Shown here: positions 36,501-53,273 of the stretch, piece after piece
Layout: every line of letters begins with the position of its first letter
Position numbering within the stretch: the stretch's first letter is position 1
Origin: Xiphophorus maculatus
Taxonomy: Eukaryota; Chordata; Actinopteri; Cyprinodontiformes; Poeciliidae
DNA length: 64,000 nt
Reading direction: 5' to 3'
NCBI RefSeq assembly: GCF_002775205.1
Contig: NC_036453.1
Span: 14,526,594-14,590,593 of the forward strand
Program-made: the position numbers and the translations under genes
Notes under the pieces: generated by a model
The model's database searches: none
Seen by the model: only the letters and a program-made list of their open reading frames with translations
Told to the model about the DNA's origin: nothing

Positions 36501-37002
36501 GGAACTTTATTTGGCTAAGCTAAGTGCGCTAAACAAACAATTAGCTCTGCTATTAGCGGGTTAGCCTCGGACACCAGCGGATGTTCGGAGCCGTCAGATG
36601 GACCAGCAAGAGGTTCCTTCATTCTGATTGGTTTGATGTCGGGTCAGAATCAGAACCAGAAGCCGTCTCTGTTTGAACAATGTGTTTGTCTCCCCCTGCA
36701 GGCCATCCAGGACATCACCCGGAACAGGGACATCGACCCGGAGGAGATTGTGACACTCATCTATGAGAAGATTGACGTGAAGGGTGAAGGTAAGAACGGC
36801 ACTCCTCTTCCCGTCCAGAACCGGACCGGTATGGCACCTGACCTCTGACCTCTGCCCCTTCCCAGGTGAGCTGACACTGGAGGAGTTCATCGACGGAGCC
36901 AAGGACCACCCAGACATTATGGACATGCTGCGGAACCTAATGGACCTGACGCCGGTTCTGGAGATCATCGTCAAAGGCCGCCAGCCCGCTGTTGAGAACT
37001 GA
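33537..37002 (+). CDS. guca1c: Guanylate cyclase activating protein, GCAP3-like (complete)
   Basis: GCAPs are photoreceptor calcium sensors that regulate retinal guanylate cyclase on outer-segment membranes. Exons: 33537-33731, 34728-34877, 36702-36789, 36866-37002. They give 189 residues in four coding exons, the usual size and structure of GUCA1 genes. The N-terminus MGNHGS carries the myristoylation glycine. EF-hand 1 is degenerate ([15 protein letters not shown]), as in all GCAPs. The other loops are intact: EF2 [12 protein letters not shown] (split exactly by intron 1), EF3 [14 protein letters not shown]4 DVKGEGELTLEE. Family identity is certain. The GCAP3 (guca1c) assignment rests on recall of fish GCAP3 ([33 protein letters not shown]) and could be another teleost paralogue. 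ALG8 converges on it from the right. A possible ATTAAA signal lies at about 37,335. Confidence 0.9.
33757..33958 (+). repeat. ~24-bp minisatellite in GUCA1 intron 1
   Basis: About eight copies with core GGGCTGATGGTTGGGGTTCC, starting some 25 bases after the donor at 33,732. Small changes (CTCA/TTAG/TTCT) distinguish the copies. Confidence 0.85.
35460..35890. repeat. AGCTAAATATTTAGCTT repeat field in GUCA1 intron 2
   Basis: Dense repetition of AGCTAAATA, TATTTAG(C)TT and GCTAACTAAATA words, the clearest of the four such fields in the window. The core AGCTAAATATTTAGCT is a perfect palindrome. Confidence 0.65.
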
Positions 37003-39784
37003 CCAATCGCTGCGGCCACTCCAAATCGACCAATCACACGCCAGACTCTGGGAGGACTCCTAAAATCAACCCATCCACACCAATCAAACCCACAGAACTT
37101 TAAATGGAGCCCAGCAGCCGTCCAGTTCTGACCCGACTCAGGAATATGTCTGGGTTTTCGGAAGCTGCTGCTGTGGATCGGACTTTCCGCCATGATGGAT
37201 TTCATATGGCCGGATGTTTTTACCCTTCACAAAAACATTTCTGCACTCATCTCTGAAGAGTATATTTAGTATAAAAAAAAAAAAATCGTAAAATATTTTC
37301 AACATTCCAGATGTTCAATATCTGAAGGTCCAAAATTAAAGATGTTTTTACAATATTTCTTAAATAATGAAAACATTTATCAACAACCACAAATCAAATA
37401 TATAAATCTGCTTTAAAGAAAAAAACCCATTAATTCTACAATTATAAATATTAGGTCAAACCATTTCCATGTTTAGAAACTGATCAGAGTCCGATTTATC
37501 TTGCGTAGTGTCAGAAGTTTATCGGCCGGTCTGGAATCAGTTTGTTAGCTCACCAACAGAAGCTAACTGCTGCGGCTGTCGCACACCTGATTAATGTTTC
37601 CCATTCAAGGTCACAAACATGAAGTGATGTTTCTGAACAAAACGTCGAGTTCACTTTAACTCACGGATAATCGTGAATTATGACGGCTCATTTTGAAGGC
37701 TAACGAGTTGCTAGCAAACAGCATCATCTGACTGTTTCAGATTTGGTATGTGAATGTTGGCGACTGGGAGGTGAGCAGAGGGAAGTTCAGACTAAAACTG
37801 GAGCCTCAGCAGAGTCACTAGTGAATGGTGCATCAAGCAGGTGTCAAAGTCAAGGCCCAAGGGCCACATCTGGCTCACCATAGCTTTTTCTGAGGGACAC
37901 GTGAACAGGACCTTCAGGATATTCAGGATAACAGTTGTTAGCTTAAATAGTCTCATTTAATCAAAGCAGTTTTATCAGTTTACTCCCAGATACTCTAGTG
38001 TTTTTTTTATCTGCTGTCGTAGAAACTCCTGTCTAATCAACAGATTCCCAAATGTTTTCATGCTAATGCAGAGTTATGAGTTTACTGCAAATTTTCCACA
38101 AGAACAGTTAAAACATTATATTTAAGTGATGGTAACTCCCACCTTTAGGTGGCAGTGTTTCATACTGCTACAACTCTGCTGCCTCAGCCTGACTTGATGC
38201 TATAATTCATGATCGATACAGCGAGAAACAAAGGGTCACATTTACTGTCAAACATGAGCACAAATATGGCTTAATCTCTAAATTATTCTTTCTAAATTAA
38301 TTTTGATTGCAAAAAAAAAAAAAAATCATGAAATTCTGGTGGAACTGATCAATGTCAGAACAGGGGACAATATTTCATTTTAAGAACTTATGGATTGTAG
38401 ACGGTTATTTATTAATATCAGTTTTTAGTGGGTTTCACATATTCAGGTTATACATCCATGATCTTTATGCGACTCAGAGTGAAACTGAGTCCGACTCCCT
38501 GATGTCACCAAAAAACACCCAGAGTGTAATTCAAACATTTAAAGACACGGGATATCCTGATACCTGCTGCTCTGAACCAGTACATGGAGTTCAGAGCAGA
38601 ACCGGGATATCAGAGTAAAACAGCGTATTTTCCTGCTGTAGACAGAAAAAAAAGTAAATTTGCACCAAAGAAATTTCAGAAATGTTCTAGAAGAAAAATC
38701 TGAGTTTCAAAAATTTTTTAACTTTTAAAAATTTGTCTAGTTTTTTTTCTGAAAATATTTAGGTTAATCTCAGTTTTTGGCAGAAATATAACATTTTTTA
38801 AAATTTTGACTTTTTCTTATTCAGTTTTTTTTTTTAAATCTGAAGCGTACTCTTTTTTTTTTTTTTTTATCTACATTGGCCGCTGCTGTATCGGACGAAA
38901 ACCCGGAAGTCAACACACGAACGTCACAGCTACTGACATCTAGTGGTCAACACGGAAATTACAACGATTTGTTTTTTCCTTTTGCTGTGAATTTAAGTTT
39001 ATAGAAAAACCCAAACTGTGGCCTTTAGTTTGAAGAATTCATTCTGTCATTTCCTCCACATTTAGCCCCGCAGTATATTTATAGTTGATGTGCAGCAGCA
39101 GGAGGAACTCAGATAAAAACACCTGATTTTATTCCTCAGCTTGGAGTGCTGATGATGATGATGAGGTGAGGAAGGTTACAGCTGTTAACTGATCTTCATT
39201 CAGTCTCGATATAACAAAACACATTTTTTATTCAGAATGAAAACTGTGACTGTTTTGTGTTTCTGTTGCCTTATTAATAAAGTTTTTAAACAAACTGGGT
39301 GTAGAATGTCAGTTGCTTATGTCTTGTTACATTTCTAATCAGTTTCACTGAAAATCTGATTAATTAAACTGTAAAGGAAACAGATCAGTGAAACTATGAC
39401 TGGAAAACTTTATGCAGACGACAGTCTGATTTCCACACAGGACAGAAAAAAACCAAGACGTCTGATTAGCTGCTGCGATCACAATGAACAAATCAAAATG
39501 GAGGAAGTAAACCACCGTGTTAAACTTCTCAATGAGCAGAACAGGAAGTGCTTTTATTTTTGATATTCTCAGCAGGAAGGTTTCTTGTAATGTAGCAGCT
39601 AGCTCAGCAGTGAGAGGTCAGAGACGTTTATTTGGTTCTGAAATGATCCAAGTCATTAAATAAAGCGTGGAAAAACTGGCAGTAAGACTCGAGCCTCAGA
39701 CCATGAGTCCGAGTCGAGCTTCAAGTCCGAGTCGACTCTCATCTTTAGACTGAAGTCAAACAGACACTGAAGGGAGACGAACCG
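37003..39784. other. GUCA1/ALG8 convergent intergenic region
   Basis: Contains the 3' ends of both genes. A hAT-like end (CAGGTGTCAAAGTCAAGGCC) lies at 37,840, but its partner end was not found. Several A or T runs occur (37,272, 38,310, 38,847). No gene was seen. Confidence 0.55.
37840..37920. mobile_element. Probable terminus of another hAT-type element
   Basis: CAGGTGTCAAAGTCAAGGCC, followed by CAAGGGCCACATCTGGC, resembles the end of a common vertebrate hAT family (type CAGGGGTGTCAAACTC, with GGGGGCCA and ATCTGGCCC). A similar interior-like piece (GGGCCATATGTGGCCCTC) occurs at 43,455. No opposite terminus or duplication was identified. Confidence 0.45.
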
Positions 39785-39790
39785 TTTATT
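39785..39790 (-). terminator. Candidate ALG8 poly(A) signal
   Basis: TTTATT on the plus strand is AATAAA on the minus strand, 227 bases past the ALG8 stop. Further minus-strand AATAAA hexamers lie at 39,627-39,632 and 39,553-39,558, so the exact end is open. Confidence 0.5.
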
Positions 39791-40016
39791 CAAATCATTT
39801 TCCCAGCAGCTGTTTGGTCCAAGTCTTTAACAAGTCGTCTGTTCTGCTGCCAGGTCTTCATCCTCCTCCTCTTCCATTCAAGCTGTTGTCATGGTGATTA
39901 TTAATGTCTCAGCTCAACGTCAACCAGAACCAGGTAAGTCCGTTCTCTCCTGGTCCCCAGTAGTTCTGTGTGTGTGTGAGAGTGAGGTTGCCCCGGCCCC
40001 TGTTGACCTTGTGACC

Positions 40017-44897
<4,881 letters not shown>

Positions 44898-45906
44898 GAC
44901 AGTCAGTCAGGGGGCGGGACTGATTGAAGGCGGAAACTTTATTGACACCAAACATTCGGACATAACAGTACCGAGGTTCGGCCTGCTTCCGGTCTGATAA
45001 ATGCATTAGCTGTCTTATTGTCACTTTAACACTTTGTAACACAATTCTCTTTAGTTGTTTCTCACTAAAACAAGTTTTGTGGTACGTCATCAAACGCGTT
45101 CAATGTTACCAAATAACTTTTTATAGTCAAATAAAACCATCATGTTGACGGATTGTAATTAATTTCTGCAGGTTCAACGGGTTATATGAACTTTAGAATA
45201 AAAGTTATTTATTACCAAAGTTTATGTTCTTTATTTTATCCAACGTTTTCCATTTAATCAACTCTGTTTTATTTTTTTTATATATCATATTCCGATATTG
45301 ACTTGACCTGTCTGACTTATTTGTCATTCAGAGTCATAGTAAACATGGACGAAAGTTTTACAACAAGAAATTTAATTTATAGAGCCTTGAAGAAGTGGAT
45401 TATTGTGCATTAATATGTAAGATATTTACAATGTTTATTATTGTTGCTATATTTCAAATAAATGTAAACTTTCAATATTAAAAGTTTTCCATAAAATAAC
45501 TTCTGCAAAATAATTTTAGCTAATAATAATAACGGGGGAAAATATCTATAGCTTATTAAAACGTGTTATAAAACAGGAAATATTAAAAATCCTGAGCAGA
45601 ATGAGGTTGTTGGAGAAGGATCTGAGGTGAAAGCTGAAGTTCTGGATTTTAGTTATCTTTTTATTGTTTTGTTTTACCTATTTTTCACTTGTATAAGTCT
45701 GGAACAATAATCGCAGTTTATCTACACTGGTTTTCACCACTAGAGGGCTCCATGTCCATGATGGCAACATGACTGTTGCAGATCCGACGGTCCGTGAAAG
45801 CACCACAGTCAATCCTGTCCGGTCAGCTGTCTTTCCGCGCTGCTTTGGTAAAGTTCGGCTGAAGTTCGGCTGGTACCGGTTCAGGTGAACGAAGCCACTT
45901 ATCGGG
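44898..45906. promoter_or_regulatory. Shared intergenic region of the head-to-head ALG8/CCDC90B pair
   Basis: The two start codons are 1,009 bases apart on opposite strands. A GC box (GGGGCGGGAC, 44911-44920) lies next to the ALG8 start. The CCDC90B side (45,780-45,960) is GC-rich. The middle (45,050-45,600) is AT-rich, so two separate core promoters are as likely as one bidirectional one. No TATA box stands out. Confidence 0.55.
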
Positions 45907-48900
45907 ATGAACCCCCTGCTGCGGCGTCTCGTCACGCGGCGGCTGGGCGCGTGGAGAGGTGAGCGCCATGGCGTAGGGTGGGGTACGGGGGTGAGGGGGG
46001 CAATCTGTGATTAAAGTCAGGGGATCAAAGTGCGCAGTGCAGAGTTTGAGATAGTTCTGCTGGTTCTGGGTGATGTTCCTCGATCTCTGATTGGACGGAG
46101 GGAATTTGGTGCAGCCAGATGTACCTGGAGGTTTTCTTCCTCATCCTCCTCTTCCTCAGGGCAGCTCCTCTGTCTAACATGTCCAGTTTTCACTCTCTGA
46201 CTTTTTCTCAAGGTTTTTTCAGGAGTGAAAAGTTCGGGAAAGCCAGAGTTTTGTTCCTAAAAGATGAGTTTGACTTCGGGTCACGCAGCTCTGATTTGAT
46301 AATTTCATAAAACATCGACTGTTGCCCCGGAAACAACATAAATAATGAGTTAATCTACCGAACTGAAATAATGAACGATTCGCCGCCAGATTGTAGAAGT
46401 GCTTGTTCTACGGAGGACTGATCCTGCCATAAGTATCAGTAAAATCAGAAATAATAAAAGGCTCAATAAAGTAATTAATGCTGATAATGTCACATCCAAA
46501 AATCAAACAATAAGAACTTTCCAATCTTAGAGCTTGGAACATCTCATGGTCCGGGAGCAGAACCATCAATATTTCCAGCAAAATGCTCAGAAATCTGATG
46601 GTTTTAGTGGTTTTGGTTTGAACTAGAACAAAGCCTGAACCAGAACCTGGCCTGGTTCCGGTCCAAGAACCAGAACACGGCCCGGGTCCAGGCCAATTAC
46701 CAGAACATGGCCACCTCCATCCAGTTCTTGTTCCGTGTCAGGACTTCAGGTTTGCTGTGCTTTAGGTTTCCATGTGGATACTCCGTTTGCGACCTTTGAC
46801 CTGAGGAAGGTTGAGCTGACGCCCCTAGAGCAGAGGAAGCTGACCTTTGACTCCCACGCCATGGTGATGGAGCTGGAGAAGAGCGGTGAGCCGCCGGTCC
46901 CATGAAATTCGTTCCAGTTTTTACCAAATTCCACATTTTGAGTCTAACCAGATTCATTTTCCTTGGTTGGCTGAAGCTCAAAAAGGGCTGCAGCTGTTAG
47001 CTTCTGCGGTAGCGTTAACACAAAGATGATTTTATTATCAGTTTATTCATAATGTAAATAAATTGCTAACTGTAATAATATAAATGGCTTTAACTTTATC
47101 TTCTTCCTACTTCGCTGTGCTAAGCTAGTTAGCTTGTACCAAAACAATGTTATTTTCCTTTTATCTCAGTCTTCCTCATTTGAAAAGAGATTTTGGTTCT
47201 TCTTTACTCATGTTATGGTGAATTAAACTGTATCTTAAGTTTGGAATAAATTCATCATGTTTCAGAAACAATTAAAGTTATCTGTTAGTGTTAGCAATCA
47301 GTTAGCCACTGGTAAAGCTAGCTTAAACTACAAACACTAGCATGACTTTATATTTACACAATACTGCTGTTATCTGACATACTAACAATGTTTTAATGAT
47401 GTTTTAGCATAGTATAATTAGTTTATTATTGAATAAAAAAATGTCCGTGAGTCTGAAGAAGAACTTTGTGGGGATTTTTTGTTTTACGGAAAGCAAAATC
47501 ACGTTTTTATTGGCTCTGTGTATGAGGATGTACGGAATCCTTATTTTCTCTTGTTTTTATTATGGTTTTTTAGTCTGGTTGTGGGTTTAGTTTTAATCTG
47601 TTTTTCAGTTTGAGCTTTTTGTTTGGTTTTTTTTTGCAGGTTTTGAGAAGCGGCAGGCCGAACTGATCGTCTCAGCTCTGGTCACGCTGACCACAGCCAA
47701 CATGGACATCGTCTACAAGGACATGGTGACCAAATCCCACCAGGTACAACATCAGACCTCAGAGTTTTTATAATGAGTCGCTAGCTGCAGGTACGCAGAG
47801 CTGCTATGGTTAGCAAGGTTTAAAAAGTTGCTCTTTCAAAGTTGTGGAAAGTTTCCTTCATAGTGTTCTTTCCGTAAAGAATCTGAGCTCCTTTCATATT
47901 TGTTGCTGCACACTGCTGGTCACCAAGCTGAAAGACGGAAACTACATTCTTCTCTAACTTACAAATAAAACTACAGCTGCACTCAGTGGACTGCAGGATA
48001 TCTGCCTGGGCAGCTAACCGGCTAACCGACCTGCTAACACCAGCTAGCTGGAGCCATGTTGTTATATTTCTGTTAGAAAAGCATATTTTGTGCAACTGCA
48101 AATTAGCATTTACAGTTAAATTAAATGCAAGATTCTTCTCTCACAATATTGTTTGAGTCTATGCATCAAAATGGCTAAAATACATTTCGTAACATTACTT
48201 TTTGTTGCTTAGTTAAAAATAAAATCATTATAACTACTTTAAAGTATTTGTGTAAAGAGAAAGTCTTTCCATTCTCTTTCTAGATTATCACACAGTTAGA
48301 ACCTCATATTGTTGTCATATCAGCTTACAGATGAACAGGACAAATATTAAATAATGTTTAATAACATCGTGGTTCTGCAGGAGATTGCAGTGCAGCAGAT
48401 CATGGCTCACCTGGACTCCATCAGGAAGGACATGGTGATCCTGGAGAAGAGCGAGTTCGCCAACCTGCGGTCTGAGAACACGGTAACACCGTGCTGGTGT
48501 TTGTCATGATAGGATGTCGCCGCCCTAGTGGCAACATGGTGCTGGTTCTGGAATAGTGTCATAAAAAAGCAGAATTTATTGATTCTGTGCTGCTTTATTG
48601 TTTACATGCTACTAATAAAAGATTGTAGTGAGGTAAGAAGGCTCTGCTCTGCTGGACCTGCTAACGGTCCTGCTAATCAGTAGTTAGCGATTCATAAACT
48701 CCCATTTTTGTTCCTGCAGAAAATGAAACGAGAGTTGGAGCAGCTGCAGAACAGACTGAAGGTGAGGAGGACTTGGAGGAGTTCAATGCTGACTCGACTG
48801 TGCGGAGATGCTAACAGGTCGTCTGGTTTCAGGAAGAGAGCGAGAAAGTCCGAGCAGAAACCAAACTGGACATCAACCTGGAGAGGAGCAGGACCTCTGA

Positions 48901-49565
48901 CATGGTGGGTCAGGAGAGATTCTGGAGTCAGCAGGTCTAAAAGTCCAGTGTTGAATCCAGAAATCAGCAGGAGACCCGAGTCATTCCTCCAGTCTCAGGA
49001 AAGACTTGACTCACATCACACACACTTGGTTTAATGTTACACACACTTGGTCAGAGGTCACAGTCTGAGGTCACGCACTAGGACACGGTCTGACCTTCAA
49101 GCACTTGATCTTGAAGGTCAGTCCAAGACTTGTTTTCATACTCGGACTCATTGCTCTCTGTCTCAGTTCACCGACCAGGAGAAGAAGCTGATGGAGGCGA
49201 CCTCAGAGTTCTACCACAAGGTAACTCACCTTCAGGTCTGATTGGTTCCTCCTGCGAGTAGGCAGGTCCACCCGACCGGCTCCTGATTGGCTGTCTCCGG
49301 ATGACATCACATTGTGTCTCCAGAAAGCCGACCTGGAAAACGACAACATGGAGATAAACAAGAAGATGGACCTGCAGGTGGCGTCGCTGAAGATGGTGCT
49401 GGAGTCGTTGAAGCTGGAGACAATCCGGTACATGGCAGGTGGGTCCGGTTCTGGTTCCGGTTCTGGTTTGGGAGACGGTGCTGCTTTACGTTTTGTGTTT
49501 CCTCCACAGTGACCATCTTTGCTTGCCTCGCCATGGCTCTGGGAGTCTACCGGTTCTGGAGGTGA
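45907..49565 (+). CDS. ccdc90b: CCDC90B, mitochondrial coiled-coil protein of the MCUR1 family (complete)
   Basis: CCDC90B is a mitochondrial inner-membrane protein related to MCUR1 (DUF1640 family); its exact role is not settled. Exons: 45907-45958, 46766-46885, 47640-47743, 48381-48482, 48720-48761, 48833-48904, 49167-49220, 49324-49438, 49510-49565. Phases join to 238 residues (human 254). The N-terminus [16 protein letters not shown] is arginine-rich without acidic residues, like a mitochondrial presequence. Then come [59 protein letters not shown], the coiled-coil segment [20 protein letters not shown], and [10 protein letters not shown]. The end is a membrane span finishing VYRFWR, as in the human protein (FYRFWK). 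The poly(A) signal is at 49781. Confidence 0.94.
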
Positions 49566-49780
49566 CGGATCAGAACCAGAACCAGGTCTGATTTTGGAGA
49601 ACCACCTGGTACTTCCTCAGTGTACCATAACTCAGGTCAGAACCAGCCTGCAGGAACGGTTCTGACCCAGGTCTTCAGCCTGATTACTGCAGCCTGATGC
49701 AGAGAAGAAGTTGTTTGTGTTTTAGTGATGTTGGGAAGTCGCAGCCCTGGCGGCGGCACGCTGCGTTCCTCTGGTTCTGG

Positions 49781-49786
49781 AATAAA
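49781..49786 (+). terminator. Poly(A) signal of CCDC90B
   Basis: AATAAA lies 216 bases after the stop and is followed by TTTTCTGTGCTGCTGCTTGT and TTTTT, a good U/GU-rich downstream element. Confidence 0.75.
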
Positions 49787-50829
49787 AAGCTGATTTCACT
49801 TATTTTCTGTGCTGCTGCTTGTGTTTTTATGCTGAGCCATCCACAAAGGCCCGCTTCTGCTTTGAACCAGAACCGGAACCGTCCAGACGAAGTTAGACGA
49901 ATGCCATCCATTCATTTTCTTCCACTCTTGTCCCTGCTGGGGTCAGGAGGGGAGCTGGTGCCCGTCCATCTCCAGCAGGAGGTCAGCGGGGTCACGCTGG
50001 ACACATCCAGCGTGACTTGCAGGCTTGAGGAATCCATTTCAACATTTCTATGAATTATAGAAAAGAACTTTAATGAATTAACTTTATAAATAAATAAATT
50101 CTTACCTAGCTAAATCTCACGAGTTTTAGTTGACCACAGGAAGTTCTGCCTGTTGTCATGACAATAGCACCATTTTTGGACAAACCGGACCAGAACCATG
50201 GGAAGTTTGGCGTTAAAGCAGGAATTTCATTGTTTTCATCATTTTTATAGTTACATGTAAAGCCAAAAGAAAGATTTTAAGACAGGATGTGAAAATGGGT
50301 CAGAACCACTCAGTTCTCCTCGAACTGGACCCGATCAGATGTTCGATAGGCGTATAGAGTTAGATGTGTTCTACAGTCCAGGCAACAATCGGAACCATGA
50401 GGTTAAATGCAGTAAAACTGGAACAAAACCATCAATTAAAATTTAGGTTATTTTCTAAAGATGGAGACATTCTGGGTCAGAACACCAGAACCAAACTGGT
50501 TCTGATTCTTTTCCCCAAATTTGATATGAAATCAATTGTTCTACTTTAGTCATATTTTATGTTTAATATTAAAGGAAAACTTGTTGCACATAAAGCAGCA
50601 TCAGTTTTCCTTTGGTAATTAAGTTTATTTGGTTTGGAAGGTCATTTAAAAGCCCAACATGAAGTTGTAATTATGAAATTATGTAAGTTGTAATTATGAA
50701 ATTAAAGGTCAATCTGCTTCTCTGAGGAGAAATTGTCCAGAATCTCATTATTAGAACTGTTAGAACTCATAGTTATGACTTTCTGATGGACCTTGATGTT
50801 TTATTTCATGGTGGAAATGGGCTTCCATG
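49787..50829. other. CCDC90B/PCF11 convergent spacer, left part
   Basis: Holds an old interspersed repeat (49,905-50,010) and otherwise AT-leaning unique DNA. A segment at 50,410-50,540 (AAACTGGAACAAAACCATCA, then GGAGACATTCTGGGTCAGAA) recurs at 52,487-52,615 within PCF11 intron 16, a local duplication. No gene was seen. Confidence 0.6.
49905..50010 (-). repeat. Diverged teleost interspersed repeat
   Basis: CCATTCATTTTCTTCCACTC, then TTGTCCCTGCTGGGGTCAGG and AGCTGGTGCCCGTCCATCTC, is the reverse of the repeat at 8,905-9,037 (ends in GGATGG, contains GGGGTC and the CCATCTCCAGC block). Confidence 0.5.
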
Positions 50830-51605
50830 ATTTGAACTCACTCTGCCAACTGATCCACCCAGTGGAGGGGTTTGAGTGTCTCAGTGACGGGAGCTATTCT
50901 GCCAGGGGTTCCTGGTAGGGTCACCCAAGGCAGACAGGTTCTGGGTGAGGAACCAGACAAAGTGCAGTCCAAAGACCCCTTATGACAAGTAAGATCAACA
51001 GAAACACCAGGGCTGTGGAGCCAAGTCTGGAGGTGGGGCACGTAAGCGAGAGCCTGATGGCTGGGCTTTAACCCATGGAGCCCAAAGAGGATACGTGGAT
51101 GAACCCCCTCCTGTGGGCTCACCACCTGTGGGAGGGGGCAAAGGGGTCAGGTGCAATGTGAGATGGGTGGTAGCCGAGGGTAGGGACATCGAAGATCTGA
51201 TCCTCAGTTGCAAAAGCTGGCTTTTGGGATGTGGAATGTCACCTCTCTGGTGGGGAAGGAGCCTGAGCTGGCGTGTGAGGTTCCATCTAGAAATAGTCGA
51301 CCTCACCTCAATGGATGGCTCTGGTTCTAGAACCAGTCTCCTTGAGGGAGGCTGGATAGTCTTCCACTTTGGAGTTGCCCATGGTGACAGACCCGGGTAG
51401 GAGTGGGATTCCCTCTCCTCAATCTTGGTGCCTGTACGGTGGGATTCACTTGGGTAAACGAGAGGGTAGCCTCCCTCCGCCTGAGTGAGGGGACGGGTTC
51501 TGACCGTTTGTGGTTACGCACCAAACAACAGTTCAAATTCCCCAGCCTTCTTGGGGTACCAGGCCCTTTGATACGGGTGGCTGGGTTAGACGATGGAGGA
51601 GAATG
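50830..51605 (+). mobile_element. LINE endonuclease-region fragment
   Basis: I recognise the plus strand as the start of the long ORF of a common fish LINE. TGGAATGTCACCTCTCTGGT (WNVTSL type), GTCGACCTCACCTC (the DIVGLTS region), a GGCTCTGGTTCTAGAACCAG block (GSGT) and GTAGCCTCCCTCCGCC (VNERVASLRL) occur in family order. These belong to the apurinic endonuclease domain. The frame is interrupted, and nothing recognisable as reverse transcriptase follows. It is a dead copy lying in the spacer between two converging genes. Confidence 0.7.
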
Positions 51606-52074
51606 AAAACAAGAAATCAGGAGGTTTGAGTCCACTGAAGCTTTATTTTAATGACTGAACCTAAATGACAGCAGAACCAAGTTGGATCAGAACCAGAATT
51701 CACACAGAAAAACGTTTCAGACTCGTTTATTGAAGAAAAACCAAAATTAAAAGATTCTCAAATGAGACGTCGTCCAATCAGATGATGCTTACCTTCAACA
51801 CCTGTGATGATTCATCAACAGAGCAGCCAATCAACAATCAGAAACTGTAACTAGGCAACAGACAGCAGCTGCAGACCAGAGTTACCAAAAAATACTTTAA
51901 TGTATAAATTAAATCATTTACAGCCGTGGCGAATAGAACCGATCAGAACCGCGGCAAACAGAACCGCGGCAAACAGAACTGCGGCCCAGAAACGGCCGCG
52001 ACTATCCAAATACCAAAATGTATTCAAGAGGTAAAAATCTTCGGCCCTGTGGGACGAAGAGGAGGGGCACCGCA

Positions 52075-53234
52075 TCAAGCCGTGTCCTCGGACCGGGCGG
52101 AGTCCACCGGCGCCTCAGAGCCCGGTTCCTCCTGACCAGAAACGGTGACGTCATGCTCTACTTCCTGTTTGATCTGACAGGAAGTGACCTGACAGGAAGT
52201 CTCGCCCTCCTCTTCCTCGGTCTTGACGAAGGCGCCCAGCGGGTGTTCGGCCAGCAGCCGACTGGGGGACGGCGTTGCGTCCAGGTAGGACGACGTCTGA
52301 AGGGAGAGGGAAAGAGCATGATGAAGAGGACGAGGAAGAGCAAGGGCTAGACTCAGACGGACTGGACTCACGTTCTTATAGTCCTCGAAGCAGGCCGGGT
52401 GGAAGTTCTGTTGAGACAAAACACAACACACAGTTCACACGGTTCTGACCCAATTCACACAACATTTACCAGAGCAGAACCGGCAGTAAAACTGGAACAA
52501 AACCATCAATTAAAATTGATGTTATTTATTAAAGATGGAGACATTCTGGGTCAGAAAACCAGAACCAAACTGGTTCCAATTCTTTTCCGCAGCTTAGATA
52601 TGAAATCAAGAGTCATCAACCATTTTCAAGAGAAATCAACCGGATCAAGAGTAAACGGGCTAAAACCTAGATCAGGGCGATAACTGAACTGGACCAGTAA
52701 AACCTGGACCGGACCAGAACCACCAGCTTCATCTGATATCTGAACAGAACCGGGCTATAGAACCAGGGCCTTATAAAGTGGGCGGGGCCTGACCTTGTCG
52801 TCCACTCTGACAGCGTTCTTCAGGAACCAGTCCTCCTCTTCCTCCACCCAGTACGTCTCAAATGGCTCCTGGCAGATTTCACACGACTGCAGAGAAGAAC
52901 GGATAATCAGAACCGGTTCCACAACACAGACCACCTGGTTCTGGACCAGAACCCAGCCGCAGCCCTGACCCAAACCCAGCAGAAGGAGAAGGATGATGTC
53001 TCAGTGCTGCCCCGGGTGCCTGGCCCGAGAGGCTCACCTCTCCCACTTGGTCCTTGGTGGCGCGGACGCTCTGGAACTCCTTCTCCTTGGCAGCCGCCTG
53101 GTTCTTCTGGACCTCCTCCTCATTCTCCTTCTCAAAGAACTGGCTCTTTGCGCGCTCCTCCAGGTCGGCGATCTCCTCAAACTCGATCCAGTCCTGCAGG
53201 AGGCGGACAGCCAGGTCAGAACTGTGCTGTTGGC

Positions 53235-53273
<39 letters not shown>

